6,501 bases of DNA from Thioalkalivibrio sp. Lineage in GTDB: Bacteria; Pseudomonadota; Gammaproteobacteria; SpSt-1174. Every line of letters starts with the position of its first letter. Within the stretch, counting starts at the first letter, position 1. The notes beneath the pieces were generated by a model that worked only from the letters and a program-made list of their open reading frames with translations, ran no database searches and was not told the origin of the DNA. This document shows positions 6,232 through 6,501 of this stretch, piece by piece. The stretch covers positions 1-6,501 of the forward strand of contig DSBO01000151.1 of NCBI GenBank assembly GCA_011046015.1, in the 5' to 3' direction. A program made the position numbers and the translations under genes.

Positions 6232-6289
6232 CAGGCGCTCATGCCTGGGGGCGAGTGGCCCTTCGGGGCGAGCCGCAAAGAAGCGGCTC
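6232..6289. repeat. Cluster of three small hairpins, REP-like intergenic sequence
   Basis: Three stem-loops follow one another: CAGGC-GCTCAT-GCCTG (6232-6247), GCCC-TTCG-GGGC (6258-6269) and GAGCCGC-AAAGAA-GCGGCTC (6270-6289, a perfect 7-bp stem). GGGGCGAG also occurs twice (6248 and 6265). On the minus strand GGAGCCGC...GCGGCTC recalls the short palindromic repeats scattered between genes in many gammaproteobacteria. No tRNA or protein gene is seen in 6182-6345. A structured leader RNA is less likely, since the cluster lies upstream of the gdhA promoter. Confidence 0.4.
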
Positions 6290-6349
6290 CAAGGTCTAAG
6301 CGTTCAATCTTAAACGGTTGTACGCTGCGGGGGTGATGTACCGGCAAAC

Positions 6350-6378
6350 AAAAAGGCGCGCCATCGGCGCGCCTTTTT
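6350..6378. terminator. Strong bidirectional intrinsic terminator
   Basis: AAAAA, then GGCGCGCC (6355-6362), a 3-base gap ATC, GGCGCGCC (6366-6373), then TTTTT. The GC-rich stem is flanked by an A5 and a T5 run, so it can terminate transcripts on either strand. No gene ending at it on the plus strand is visible to its left, so it most likely served a gene now beyond the intron on the right, reading leftward. It also forms the probable landing site of the group II intron. Confidence 0.88.
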
Positions 6379-6382
6379 CGTT

Positions 6383-6501
6383 GTGCGCCAGGCATGGCGC
6401 GTAGCGCCTTGACGGGCGCTGTTCCGGTACAGGTGGTGCTGGCCGGATGACTTGGGGGTGCAAGTCCCCTGTGGGCCCGGCAAGGGGAACCACTAGCCGG
6501 A
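6383..6501 (+). mobile_element. 5' end of a group II intron, probably class C (runs off the right edge)
   Basis: Group II introns are self-splicing RNAs that also move as retroelements, usually encoding a reverse transcriptase/maturase. The proposed first base is the G of GTGCGCCAGGCATGGCGC (6383-6400). This fits the GTGYG 5' splice-site rule and resembles the start of the Oceanobacillus iheyensis class C intron (GUGUGCCCGGCAUGGGUGC) as I remember it. Further on, GGGG-TGCAAGT-CCCC (6455-6469) is the counterpart of the GGG-UGAGAGU-CCC hairpin in that intron's domain I, and GGCAAGGGGAACCACTAGCCGGA at the edge is of a kind common upstream of intron-encoded reverse transcriptases. The position, nine bases after a terminator stem, is the known target preference of class C. 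Domains II-VI and any reverse transcriptase are outside, so completeness cannot be judged. Confidence 0.72.

Noticed and set aside
6100..6395. Small open frames on both strands between gdhA and the intron
   Set aside because: They cross the promoter, hairpins and terminator and show no conserved sequence or ribosome site.

Overview
The window looks like part of a gammaproteobacterial chromosome with moderately high GC. The protein resemblances I recognise point that way: an RbbA/YhiI-type transporter pair, a 448-residue hexameric-type NADP glutamate dehydrogenase, a DsbC-like thioredoxin protein and an IS5-group transposase. The genus cannot be fixed from the sequence. All protein genes lie on the minus strand, so transcription runs right to left. 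The only clearly plus-strand element is at the right edge.

Layout from left to right. Positions 1-1458 hold a translationally coupled pair: a YhiI-like membrane fusion protein, followed downstream by the start of an RbbA-like ABC ATPase that runs off the window. The two genes overlap by 4 bases (ATGA). Positions 1638-2183 hold a broken DsbC-like periplasmic disulfide isomerase. It has two compensating frameshifts, lacks the usual dimerisation domain, and the second cysteine of its CxxC active site is replaced by arginine. Positions of about 2320-3430 hold an IS5-family element with an intact-looking DDE transposase. A plausible left end is visible but no convincing right end. Positions 3461-4630 encode a class II Fic protein, probably an AMP-transferase, with a C-terminal winged helix and an inverted repeat over its likely promoter. 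Positions 4755-6101 encode glutamate dehydrogenase, with a near-consensus NtrC-type site placed where it would overlap the -35 region.

The right end (6182-6501) has no protein gene. It holds a cluster of small hairpins, then a strong bidirectional intrinsic terminator. Nine bases after the terminator stem comes a sequence with the 5' end of a bacterial group II intron, probably class C. Class C introns are known to insert just downstream of terminator hairpins, so the arrangement makes sense as an insertion site. The intron body and its expected reverse transcriptase lie outside the window.

The neighbourhood is a patchwork: a transporter operon, a decaying redox gene, an IS, a solitary Fic gene, a core nitrogen-assimilation gene and a retroelement. 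I see no multi-gene novel system. The observations most worth a second look are the damaged DsbC-like gene, the NtrC-like site at gdhA, the terminator/intron junction and the Fic operator candidate.
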